This document shows, piece after piece, positions 54,510 to 61,511 of a stretch of DNA of 61,511 nt (its first letter is position 1; each line of letters opens with the position of its first letter). The DNA lies in NCBI GenBank assembly GCA_031274715.1, contig JAISPT010000034.1, forward strand, positions 1 through 61,511. Reading direction: 5' to 3'. Under the pieces are notes generated by a model. That model searched no databases. It was not told where the DNA came from and worked only from the letters and a program-made list of their open reading frames with translations. The translations under genes and the position numbers were made by a program. The DNA is from Azonexus sp. Its GTDB lineage: Bacteria; Pseudomonadota; Gammaproteobacteria; Burkholderiales; Rhodocyclaceae.

Positions 54510-56603
54510 ATGGCGACTTCCTCCTCGCTCGGCATGCAGAATTTCCTGGGGCGGCTGAACGTCACCCAACTGGCCGCGCCGATGCTGATCATGATGATCC
54601 TGGCGATGATGGTGCTGCCGCTGCCAGCCTTCGTCCTCGATCTGTTCTTTACCTTCAATATCGCCATCTCGGTGCTGGTGCTGCTGGTCGCCATCAATAC
54701 CCAGAAAACCCTGGACTTTTCCGTCTTCCCGACTGTACTGCTGGTGACCACGCTGCTGCGCCTGTCGCTGAACGTTGCCTCGACCCGGGTCGTGCTGATC
54801 GAGGGGCATACCGGCCCGGCCGCCGCCGGTAAGGTGATCGAGGCCTTCGGCCACTTCCTGGTCGGCGGCAATTTCGCGGTCGGTATCGTCGTCTTCATGA
54901 TTCTGGTGATCATCAACTTCATGGTGATCACCAAGGGCGCCGGCCGGGTGGCCGAAGTGTCCGCCCGTTTCGCGCTCGATGCGATGCCCGGCAAGCAGAT
55001 GGCCATCGACGCCGACCTCAACGCCGGCCTGATCGGCGAGGACGAGGCGCGGCAGCGCCGCCAGGATGTCGCCCGCGAGTCCGAGTTCTACGGATCGATG
55101 GACGGTGCTTCGAAATTCGTCCGTGGCGATGCCATCGCCGGCATCATCATCATGTTGATCAATATCGTCGGTGGCCTGTTTATCGGCATCTTCCAGCACA
55201 ACATGGATTTTGCCGTCGCTGGCAAGACCTACACTCTGCTGACCATCGGTGACGGTCTGGTGGCCCAGATTCCCGGCCTGATCATCTCGATTGCCGCCGG
55301 TTTGGTGGTGACCCGCGTTTCCGATGATCGCGACGTTGGTCAGCAAGTGCTCGGGCAGATGTTCCGCAATCCGAAGTCGATGGCCATCACCGCCGGCATC
55401 ATCGGCACCCTCGGTCTGATTCCGGGCATGCCGAATCTGGTTTTCCTACTGCTGGCCAGCACCACCGGTTATCTGGCTTGGCGCATGGGGCAGCGCGACC
55501 AGCGCATCGCTGCGACGCCGCCAGTCGCGGTCGCGCCGACGCCGGTGCCGGAAGCGGTTGAGGCCAGTTGGAGCGATGTCGCGCCGCTCGACGTGCTCGG
55601 CCTGGAAGTCGGTTATCGCCTGATCCCGCTGGTGGACAAGTCGCAGGACGGCGAATTGCTGCGCCGCATCCGTGGCATCCGCAAGAAATTTGCCCAGGAA
55701 GTCGGCTTCCTGGTGTCGCCGGTGCATATCCGCGACAACCTCGAACTCAAGCCGAACGCTTACCGCATCCTGCTCAAGGGCGTCGAACTCGGTGCCGGCG
55801 AAGCCTATGCCGGTCAGTTTCTGGCAATCAACCCCGGCCGCGTGGCCGGCACCCTGAACGGCACGCCTACCATCGATCCGGCCTTCGGTCTGCCGGCGGT
55901 CTGGATCGATGCCGGCCTGCGTGATAATGCGCAAGCCTATGGCTATACCGTCGTCGACGCCTCGACCGTCGTCGCCACCCACCTGAACCACCTGATTTTG
56001 ACCCACGCCGGCGAACTGCTGGGCCGTCAGGAAGTGCAGCAACTGCTCGACCATCTGGCCAAGGAAATGCCCAAGCTGGTCGAAGACCTGGTGCCCAAGG
56101 TCCTGCCGCTGGGTACCTTGCAGAAAGTGCTGCAGAGCCTGCTCGACGAAGGTGTGCATATCCGCGATATGCGCACCATCATCGAAACTGTCGCCGACCA
56201 CGCCAGCCGTACCCAGAACGCCGACGAACTGCTCGGCCAGGTACGCAACGCCCTGGGCCGCGCCATCGTTCAGCAATTGTTCCCCGGCAATGGCGAAATG
56301 CAGGTCATGTCGCTCGATCCGTCGCTCGAGCGCCTGCTCATGCAGGCCGTCGCCGGTGGCAGCGAAAACACCAGCTTCGAGCCGGGGCTGGCCGACACGC
56401 TGGTGCGTGAAGCGGCCGCCGCCGCCCAGCGTCAGGAAAGCCTCGGCATGCCGGCGGTATTGCTGGTGCCGAGCAGCCTGCGCCTGCTCCTATCCCGTTT
56501 CCTGCGCCGCTCCGTCACCCAGTTGAAGGTGCTGGCGCATAGCGAAGTTCCAGAAAATCGAATCATCAAGGTGACCTCGGTGATTGGGGGTACTACAACA
56601 TGA
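54510..56603 (+). CDS. flhA: Flagellar export gate protein FlhA
   Basis: A 697-residue protein that forms the nonameric export gate ring. Seven or eight N-terminal helices (LAAPMLIMMILAMMVLPLP onward) contain the FHIPEP signature region (FGHFLVGGNFAVGIVVF, KGAGRVAEVSARFALDAMPGKQMAID in two parts), and the large cytosolic domain begins near residue 350. The ATG directly follows the flhB stop. Confidence 0.97.
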   Translation: MATSSSLGMQNFLGRLNVTQLAAPMLIMMILAMMVLPLPAFVLDLFFTFNIAISVLVLLVAINTQKTLDFSVFPTVLLVTTLLRLSLNVASTRVVLIEGHTGPAAAGKVIEAFGHFLVGGNFAVGIVVFMILVIINFMVITKGAGRVAEVSARFALDAMPGKQMAIDADLNAGLIGEDEARQRRQDVARESEFYGSMDGASKFVRGDAIAGIIIMLINIVGGLFIGIFQHNMDFAVAGKTYTLLTIGDGLVAQIPGLIISIAAGLVVTRVSDDRDVGQQVLGQMFRNPKSMAITAGIIGTLGLIPGMPNLVFLLLASTTGYLAWRMGQRDQRIAATPPVAVAPTPVPEAVEASWSDVAPLDVLGLEVGYRLIPLVDKSQDGELLRRIRGIRKKFAQEVGFLVSPVHIRDNLELKPNAYRILLKGVELGAGEAYAGQFLAINPGRVAGTLNGTPTIDPAFGLPAVWIDAGLRDNAQAYGYTVVDASTVVATHLNHLILTHAGELLGRQEVQQLLDHLAKEMPKLVEDLVPKVLPLGTLQKVLQSLLDEGVHIRDMRTIIETVADHASRTQNADELLGQVRNALGRAIVQQLFPGNGEMQVMSLDPSLERLLMQAVAGGSENTSFEPGLADTLVREAAAAAQRQESLGMPAVLLVPSSLRLLLSRFLRRSVTQLKVLAHSEVPENRIIKVTSVIGGTTT

Positions 56604-58030
56604 ACGTCAGAAAATTCATCGCCGCTAATCCGCGGGATGCCTTGCGCAAAGTCAAGGAGACGCTCGGCAACGACGCGATCATCCTATCCAACCGGGGAGT
56701 TCCCGGCGGCGTCGAGATCATGGCGGTTGCCGCCCGCGACATGGCAATGATCGCGCCGACGATGGTGGCGGACGTCCCGACTCCTCTATCCGAGCGCCGT
56801 CCTTTGATTGCCGACGACGATGATTACCGCGTTTCACTCAGTGCCGCCCGTGTTCAGGCGGCTGCGGTTCGGCATGCCATTCCCGGCCTGCAGCCGGCCG
56901 CCGCGCAACGTCCGGCGGCGACGACTGCCGCTCCGGCGCCCACTGCCCGTTCGACCGGCACGGTCAATGCCGGCATTCCCCGGACCGGCGCATTGCGCAA
57001 TTTCGAGGCCGCGCGGCCACAGGCGCCGCTGCAAAGTGCGCCGGCGCCGCAGGCCGAACCGCCACGGCGGGCTGCCGAAGTGGTGCCGATGGAGGTCATG
57101 GACGAGATCCGCTCACTGCGCAAGATCGTCGAGCAACATCTGGCCGGCTTCGCTTGGGGCGAAACGGCCCGTTCGGCTCCGGTCAAGACGGAGGTTCTGC
57201 GGCAGATGCTCGATGCCGGCTTCTCGCCGCAATTCGTCCGTGACTTGCTGGCCGATCTGCCGTCCGAAATGGACGGTGTTCAGGCCATGGCCTGGGTCAA
57301 GGGAGCCGCCGACCGCTCGTTGCTGACCGTCGGCAGCGATACCGACATTGTTGACCGTGGCGGTATCTATGCCCTGGTCGGGCCGACCGGGGTCGGCAAG
57401 ACCACCACCACCGCCAAGCTGGCGGCGCGCTGTGTGCTCCGCCACGGGCCGAACAAAGTCGCCCTGGTTACCACCGATGGCTACCGGATCGGCGCCCACG
57501 AGCAATTGCGCATTTATGGCCGCATCCTCGGCGTCTCGGTGTATCTGGTGAAAGATGCCGGCGAACTGCGGCAGACCCTGAAAGAACTACAGCACAAGCA
57601 CATGGTCCTGATCGACACCATGGGCATGAGCCAGAAGGACAAGCTGGTGCCGGAACTGACCGATATGCTGGCCGGCTGCGCCGTGCAGCGCCTGCTGCTG
57701 CTGTCGTCGACCTCGCGCGGCGACACGCTCGATGACGTGGTCCGCGCCTACCAGGGCGACCGCCTGGCCGGCTGCATCCTGACCAAGATCGACGAGGCCG
57801 CCAGCCTGGCCACTGCCCTGGACGTGATCATGCGCCACGGCCTGCGCCTGCATTACGTGTCCAACGGCCAGCGGGTACCGGAGGATCTGCACCTGCCCAA
57901 TCGTAGCTACCTGTTGCATCGCGCCTTCAAGGATCTGCCGGAAGCCTCGCCGCACAAGCATGCCGGCATCGAGCCGGTGCTGATGATGGCCAATGCCGGC
58001 ATGATGGCGGTCGGGGCGCATCGTGGCTGA
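56600..58030 (+). CDS. flhF: Flagellar biosynthesis GTPase FlhF
   Basis: A 476-residue SRP-type GTPase that positions the polar flagellum. An N-terminal basic/B domain (MNVRKFIAANPRDALRKVKE) is followed by an alanine-rich linker (90-160), the NG domain with P-loop GPTGVGKTTTTAK (261-273), TTDGYRIGAHEQLRIYG and the TKIDEAAS guanine-specificity motif. Overlaps flhA by four bases (ATGA). Confidence 0.96.
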   Translation: MNVRKFIAANPRDALRKVKETLGNDAIILSNRGVPGGVEIMAVAARDMAMIAPTMVADVPTPLSERRPLIADDDDYRVSLSAARVQAAAVRHAIPGLQPAAAQRPAATTAAPAPTARSTGTVNAGIPRTGALRNFEAARPQAPLQSAPAPQAEPPRRAAEVVPMEVMDEIRSLRKIVEQHLAGFAWGETARSAPVKTEVLRQMLDAGFSPQFVRDLLADLPSEMDGVQAMAWVKGAADRSLLTVGSDTDIVDRGGIYALVGPTGVGKTTTTAKLAARCVLRHGPNKVALVTTDGYRIGAHEQLRIYGRILGVSVYLVKDAGELRQTLKELQHKHMVLIDTMGMSQKDKLVPELTDMLAGCAVQRLLLLSSTSRGDTLDDVVRAYQGDRLAGCILTKIDEAASLATALDVIMRHGLRLHYVSNGQRVPEDLHLPNRSYLLHRAFKDLPEASPHKHAGIEPVLMMANAGMMAVGAHRG

Positions 58031-58910
58031 TTTCCGCGTCGATCAGGCGGCCGGGCTGCGCCGGCTGCTCGGCGGCGGCCAGCAACTGCAGGTGGTGACT
58101 TTCGTTGCCGGTTGCGAAGGCGTCGGGCGCAGCGTTGCCGTGGCCAATCTCGGCGTAGCCCTGGCCCGTCTCGGCAAGGAAGTGCTGATCATCGATGAGC
58201 ATGCCGCGCGCGATGACATCGCCGCCTCCTTCGGCCTGATGGCGCGCCATGACCTGCTCAACGTCGTACAGCGCGAAATCGGCCTGGCGCAAGTGTTGCT
58301 GCAGCCGATGCACAGCTTGCGCATCCTGCCTGCCGCGCGTGCCGTCAAGAAGCTCGGTAAGTTGTCGCTGGCGCAGCAGCAGACCTTGCTCGACGCTATG
58401 TCGGGGCTGGAACGGCCGGTCGACGTGATCCTGGTTGATGCCAGCATGGCCCATCCCGGCGGTTTTTCCCCCTTCGGCCTGGCCTCGCAGGAGGCGGTGG
58501 TGGTGCTATCGGCCAGCAGCGCCTCGATTACCGAGGCCTATTCGCTGATCAAGAAGGTCAGCCAGGCTTTTTCCCGCCGCCATTTTCGTATTCTGGTCAA
58601 CAAGGTACGCAGTCACGCCGACGCCCGTTCGATTTTCGACAACATTGCCCAAGTCGCGGCCCAGCGCGGTATCGCGCAACTGGAATACGCCGGCGCCATT
58701 CCGCTCGACGAGGCGCTGCGGCAATCCTTCCAGTTGGCCCGGCCAGTCCTGGTGCAGGCGCCCGACTCGTCGGTCGCGGCGGCGTTCCGCGACATCGCCG
58801 GCGAACTGCTGCATTGGCAGAGCAGCGACGGCGGCGGCGGTGTCGAGTATTTCATACAGCAACTGTTACACTTGAGCCAACGCATAACCCCTAACGTACT
58901 GCGAGCTTGA
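58023..58910 (+). CDS. flhG: FlhG-type MinD-like flagellar number regulator (degenerate P-loop)
   Basis: A 295-residue ParA/MinD-family protein. The N-terminal FlhF-activating motif DQAAGLRRLL (7-16, Gln8) is intact. The deviant Walker A, normally SGKGGVGKT, reads AGCEGVGRS (29-37), lacking both lysines, so ATP-driven dimerisation looks impaired. LIIDEHAARDD and VDVILVDASMA keep the remaining fold motifs. GTG start inside flhF (eight-base overlap). Together with FlhF it sets flagellar number and site. Confidence 0.9.
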   Translation: MADFRVDQAAGLRRLLGGGQQLQVVTFVAGCEGVGRSVAVANLGVALARLGKEVLIIDEHAARDDIAASFGLMARHDLLNVVQREIGLAQVLLQPMHSLRILPAARAVKKLGKLSLAQQQTLLDAMSGLERPVDVILVDASMAHPGGFSPFGLASQEAVVVLSASSASITEAYSLIKKVSQAFSRRHFRILVNKVRSHADARSIFDNIAQVAAQRGIAQLEYAGAIPLDEALRQSFQLARPVLVQAPDSSVAAAFRDIAGELLHWQSSDGGGGVEYFIQQLLHLSQRITPNVLRA

Positions 58911-59662
58911 TGTATACCGCTGCCGGGCAGCCAGACAGGGAACAGTTGGTGCAGCGCTTCGTGCCGCTGGTGAAGCGCATCGCCTATCATCTGATGGCCC
59001 GTCTGCCGGCCAGCGTGCAGTTCGAGGATCTGGTGCAGAACGGCATGATTGGGCTGCTCGATGCGATGGATCGCTATCAGGAAGGCTTCGGCGCCCAGTT
59101 TGAAACCTATGCCACGCAACGCGTGCGCGGTGCTATGCTCGACGGCCTGCGCGAGAACGACTGGTTGCCGCGCAATCTGCGCCGGGAGCTGCGGCGCATC
59201 GAGGCGGCGATCAACCAGCTTGAGCACGAGCATGGCCGAGTGCCCTCGGAAGGCGAATTGGCCGAGGTGCTGGGCATGTCGCTGGCCGATTACCAGCACA
59301 CGCTGCAGGAAGCGCGTGGCCACCAGATCGTCTATTTCGACGATTTTTCCAGTGATGGCGACGAGAGTTTTCTCGACCGCCACCTGACCGATAACGATGC
59401 CGACCCGGCCTCCATTCTTGAAGATCGCGATCTCCGCCAGGGGCTGGTCGACGCGATCGCCCGCCTGCCGGAACGGGAGAAGCTGATGATGGGCCTGTAT
59501 TATGAGCAGGATCTGAATTTGCGTGAAATTGGCGAGATCATGGGTGTAACCGAGTCGCGCGTTTCCCAGTTGCATAGCCAGGCCATTGCCCGCGTGCGGG
59601 CGCGGATTGCCGGCGAGTTGCCCAAGGTGGCTGGCAAGCGTAAGGGGAAGGCGCTTGGATAA
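58910..59662 (+). CDS. fliA: Flagellar sigma factor FliA (sigma-28)
   Basis: A 250-residue sigma factor that transcribes late flagellar and chemotaxis genes. Region 2 (LVKRIAYHLMARLPASVQFEDLVQ, in part), the AQFETYATQRVRGAMLDGLRE core, region 3 and region 4 (LREIGEIMGVTESRVSQLHSQ) are complete. The ATG overlaps the flhG stop by one base (TGATG). Its position ahead of motC-motD mirrors the Pseudomonas flhF-fleN-fliA order. Confidence 0.96.
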   Translation: MYTAAGQPDREQLVQRFVPLVKRIAYHLMARLPASVQFEDLVQNGMIGLLDAMDRYQEGFGAQFETYATQRVRGAMLDGLRENDWLPRNLRRELRRIEAAINQLEHEHGRVPSEGELAEVLGMSLADYQHTLQEARGHQIVYFDDFSSDGDESFLDRHLTDNDADPASILEDRDLRQGLVDAIARLPEREKLMMGLYYEQDLNLREIGEIMGVTESRVSQLHSQAIARVRARIAGELPKVAGKRKGKALG

Positions 59663-60395
59663 AATCAGTATTGCCGGCCTGCTGCTCGGCATGGTGGCGA
59701 TTCTTGGCGGTCAGATGCTGGAGGGAGGGCATGTCGCTTCCCTGGCCCAGCCGACGGCCTTGCTGATCGTTCTTGGCGGAACTCTGGGCGCGGTGTTGCT
59801 GCAAAGCCCTTTTCATGTCTTCCGGCGTGGCCTGAAAATGACCAAATGGGTTTGGGTGCCGCCGGTGATCGAGCAGAAGGGCATGATCGACCAGATCCTG
59901 AGATGGAGCCAAGTGTCCCGCAAGGAAGGTCTGCTGGTGCTGGAAAACTACATTCCGGCGGTGAAGGATGATTTCACCCGCAAGGGCCTGCAGCTGCTGG
60001 TCGATGGTGCCGATCCCGAGCGTCTTCGCGAGTTGCTGGAAGTCGAGATCAATACCTTTGAGGATGAGTGGCGGCAATCGGCCAAGATCTGGGAGGCGGC
60101 GGGCGGCTATTCGCCGACCATCGGCATTCTTGGCGCGGTGATGGGACTGATTCATGTGATGGAAAATCTCTCCGATCCGAGCAAACTGGGTGCTGGTATC
60201 GCCGTCGCCTTCGTTGCCACCATCTACGGTGTCGGCCTGGCGAACCTGATCTACCTACCGATCGCCGGCAAGCTGAAGTACTACATCGGCCGCATGGTCG
60301 TGGTGCGCGAAATGGTGATCGACGGTCTGGTCGGCATTGCCCAGGGCGACAATCCGCGCATCATCGAAGGCCGTTTGCGGGGCTATCTGTTGTAA
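59655..60395 (+). CDS. motC: Flagellar stator protein MotC (MotA paralogue)
   Basis: A 246-residue MotA-family protein of the shorter PomA-like class. It has four helices (4-24, 28-48, about 150-170 and 180-200), the segments ALLIVLGGTLGAVLLQ and GGYSPTIGILGAVMGLIHVM. The TTG start has GGGGAAGG upstream; no closer ATG exists. It overlaps fliA by eight bases and motD by one base (TAATG). With MotD it is the second stator in the window. Confidence 0.94.
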   Translation: MDKISIAGLLLGMVAILGGQMLEGGHVASLAQPTALLIVLGGTLGAVLLQSPFHVFRRGLKMTKWVWVPPVIEQKGMIDQILRWSQVSRKEGLLVLENYIPAVKDDFTRKGLQLLVDGADPERLRELLEVEINTFEDEWRQSAKIWEAAGGYSPTIGILGAVMGLIHVMENLSDPSKLGAGIAVAFVATIYGVGLANLIYLPIAGKLKYYIGRMVVVREMVIDGLVGIAQGDNPRIIEGRLRGYLL

Positions 60396-61174
60396 TGGCC
60401 CGCCGTCGCCGCCGCGAGGAGGACCACGAAAACCTCGAGCGCTGGCTTGTCTCCTACGCCGATTTCATCACCCTGTTGTTCGCCTTTTTCGTCGTGATGT
60501 ATGCCATCTCGTCGGTCAATGAAGGCAAATACAAGGTGCTGTCGAATGCCCTGGTCAACGCATTCAGTAACCAGACGGCGCAGTCCGGTGGGCAGCCGAT
60601 TGCGGTCATCCAGGGGGCGCCGCCGGTGGCGGCGCGGCCGGTGGCCAAGGTCGACAAAGTACCGGATACGCGCAAGGCGGAGCAGCGCCAGCGCATGAAA
60701 AACATCGCCGACGAGATCATGGCCGCCCTGCAACCGCTGGTTGCCCAGGGTAAGGTCCGCCTGCTGGAAACCAGCCGCGGCGTGACCATCGAGATCAACG
60801 ACAGCGTCCTGTTCCAGCCCGGCCAGGCGCGCCTGGAACCGGAATCGATCAGCGCCATGCGTGCCATCGCGGCCGTGCTGGCCAACTCCGATTTCCCGAT
60901 CATCGTCGAGGGGCATACCGACAACATGCCGATTGCGACGCTCCAGTTTCCATCCAACTGGGAATTGTCGGCGATGCGGGCGACGACCGTGTTGCGCCTG
61001 TTCAACGACGGCGGCGTCGGCGCCGAGCGCCTGACGGCGATCGGCTATGGTGAAACGCGGCCGGTCGAGACCAATACGACGGCGGAAGGCCGGGCGCGCA
61101 ATCGTCGGGTCAGTATCCTGATCGAATCCAACCGGCCGGAAGAGCCGACCGAACTGGCGGGTGAAACCCATTGA
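60395..61174 (+). CDS. motD: Flagellar stator protein MotD (MotB paralogue)
   Basis: A 259-residue protein with an arginine-rich N-terminus, one helix with the ion-carrying Asp23 (YADFITLLFAFFVVMYAIS) and an OmpA-like domain (VEGHTDNMPIAT, NWELSAMRATTVLRLF). Divergent from the first MotB in the linker. Last gene of the flagellar run. Whether H+ or Na+ drives it cannot be told from sequence. Confidence 0.95.
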   Translation: MARRRRREEDHENLERWLVSYADFITLLFAFFVVMYAISSVNEGKYKVLSNALVNAFSNQTAQSGGQPIAVIQGAPPVAARPVAKVDKVPDTRKAEQRQRMKNIADEIMAALQPLVAQGKVRLLETSRGVTIEINDSVLFQPGQARLEPESISAMRAIAAVLANSDFPIIVEGHTDNMPIATLQFPSNWELSAMRATTVLRLFNDGGVGAERLTAIGYGETRPVETNTTAEGRARNRRVSILIESNRPEEPTELAGETH

Positions 61175-61199
61175 CTCTGAAAACGGTAGTTGGACGCCA

Positions 61200-61337
61200 A
61201 TGAATAGCCGCTTCTGTCCGCAATGCGGAAAATCTGCATATGGCTTTCCAAAATGTCCTTGGTGCAACGCTACCCACGGTTTATCTGAAACTTCCCAAGG
61301 TTATGTTCGTCTGCAAAATAGACGCTTGTGTAAATAG
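61200..61337 (+). CDS. Tiny zinc-ribbon ORF, unknown
   Basis: A 45-residue open frame starting MNSRFCPQCGKSAYGFPKC with CPQC and CPWC pairs (residues 6-9 and 19-22), a plausible zinc ribbon, and a basic tail. It lies 25 bases after motD. The ribosome-binding site is weak and its codons are more AT-rich than those of motD. It may be a fragment of a larger protein or a real small protein. Confidence 0.4.
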   Translation: MNSRFCPQCGKSAYGFPKCPWCNATHGLSETSQGYVRLQNRRLCK

Positions 61338-61511
61338 AGGGCAGCTTCGAATTGTTTTCAATCATCTTCATAAAATAAAGTCGATGCTGACCCCCATGGC
61401 GCTACCTTAAGCCATTGTCTTGCTTGCCATGAGGATGAGTTGGCGAGCGAAGGGACGAGGTGTGGTCAGCAGAGAATGGTTTTTAGGTCGTCGTTTAATG
61501 GCACGGGGTTC
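61338..61511. other. Downstream end of window, nothing recognised
   Basis: 174 bp of visibly lower GC than the flagellar locus. No ORF, RNA or clear promoter was found; an AATAAAGTCGATG stretch recalls a FliA -35 but has no GCCGATAA partner. Confidence 0.3.

Overview
The window is a chromosomal segment of a GC-rich, motile, respiratory betaproteobacterium. Gene content (ccoNOQP with two ccoG copies, a GTP-type PEP carboxykinase, a MaeB-type malic enzyme, a solitary infA copy, a MotAB plus MotCD flagellar locus) points to the Rhodocyclales, a Dechloromonas/Azonexus-like organism. The taxonomic placement is inference from family resemblance, not from a database search.

Layout. Bases 1-140 are the 3' end of a 5S rRNA gene and its terminator. 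From 0.2 to 4.7 kb come an MBL-fold hydrolase, a tcdA / HPt-HD-GYP pair on the minus strand, ispB, tRNA-Pro(CGG) and infA. From 4.9 to 8.6 kb lies a tightly overlapping group: a PP0621-family membrane peptide, a PilS/PilR-like two-component system and ampD. From 8.6 to 15.4 kb are an aminotransferase, pckG, maeB and pbpG (carbon metabolism and cell wall). From 15.5 to 18.5 kb are an IclR regulator, a truncated aldehyde-dehydrogenase-like protein, a hydroxypyruvate-reductase-like enzyme and an S4 RNA-binding protein. From 18.6 to 24.8 kb are a stand-alone ccoG, a sigma-54 activator with a cysteine-rich PAS domain, ovoA (ovothiol biosynthesis) and a PEBP-like protein. From 24.8 to 28.0 kb are murJ, tRNA-Thr(CGU), a small Cys-rich ORF and an HSD10-like SDR enzyme.

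From 28.0 to 36.4 kb is the cbb3 oxidase region: ccoI-ccoS, an FNR-type site, ccoNOQP, a second ccoG, a FixH-family gene and a DUF3149 peptide. CcoNOP is the high-affinity terminal oxidase, CcoQ is its small subunit, and CcoI, CcoS, CcoG and FixH supply copper and assembly functions. The FNR box explains micro-oxic induction.

From 37.2 to 61.2 kb is one large motility and chemotaxis locus, all on the plus strand: motA-motB-cheY-cheA-cheW-mcp-cheR-cheD-cheB-STAS-cheV-cheV-cheY-cheZ-cheA, then flhB-flhA-flhF-flhG-fliA-motC-motD. It holds two complete CheA kinases, two CheY proteins and two stator pairs. The receptor ends in a CheR-tethering pentapeptide directly upstream of cheR. The last 300 bp look more AT-rich and carry a tiny zinc-ribbon ORF.

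The least explained items are a shared inverted-repeat half-site near ovoA and its neighbouring sigma-54 activator, the truncated ALDH, an intergenic hairpin family with a compensatory base change, repeated linear motifs in CheA1 and CheZ, a P-loop-less FlhG, and a terminator that abuts the ccoI start codon.
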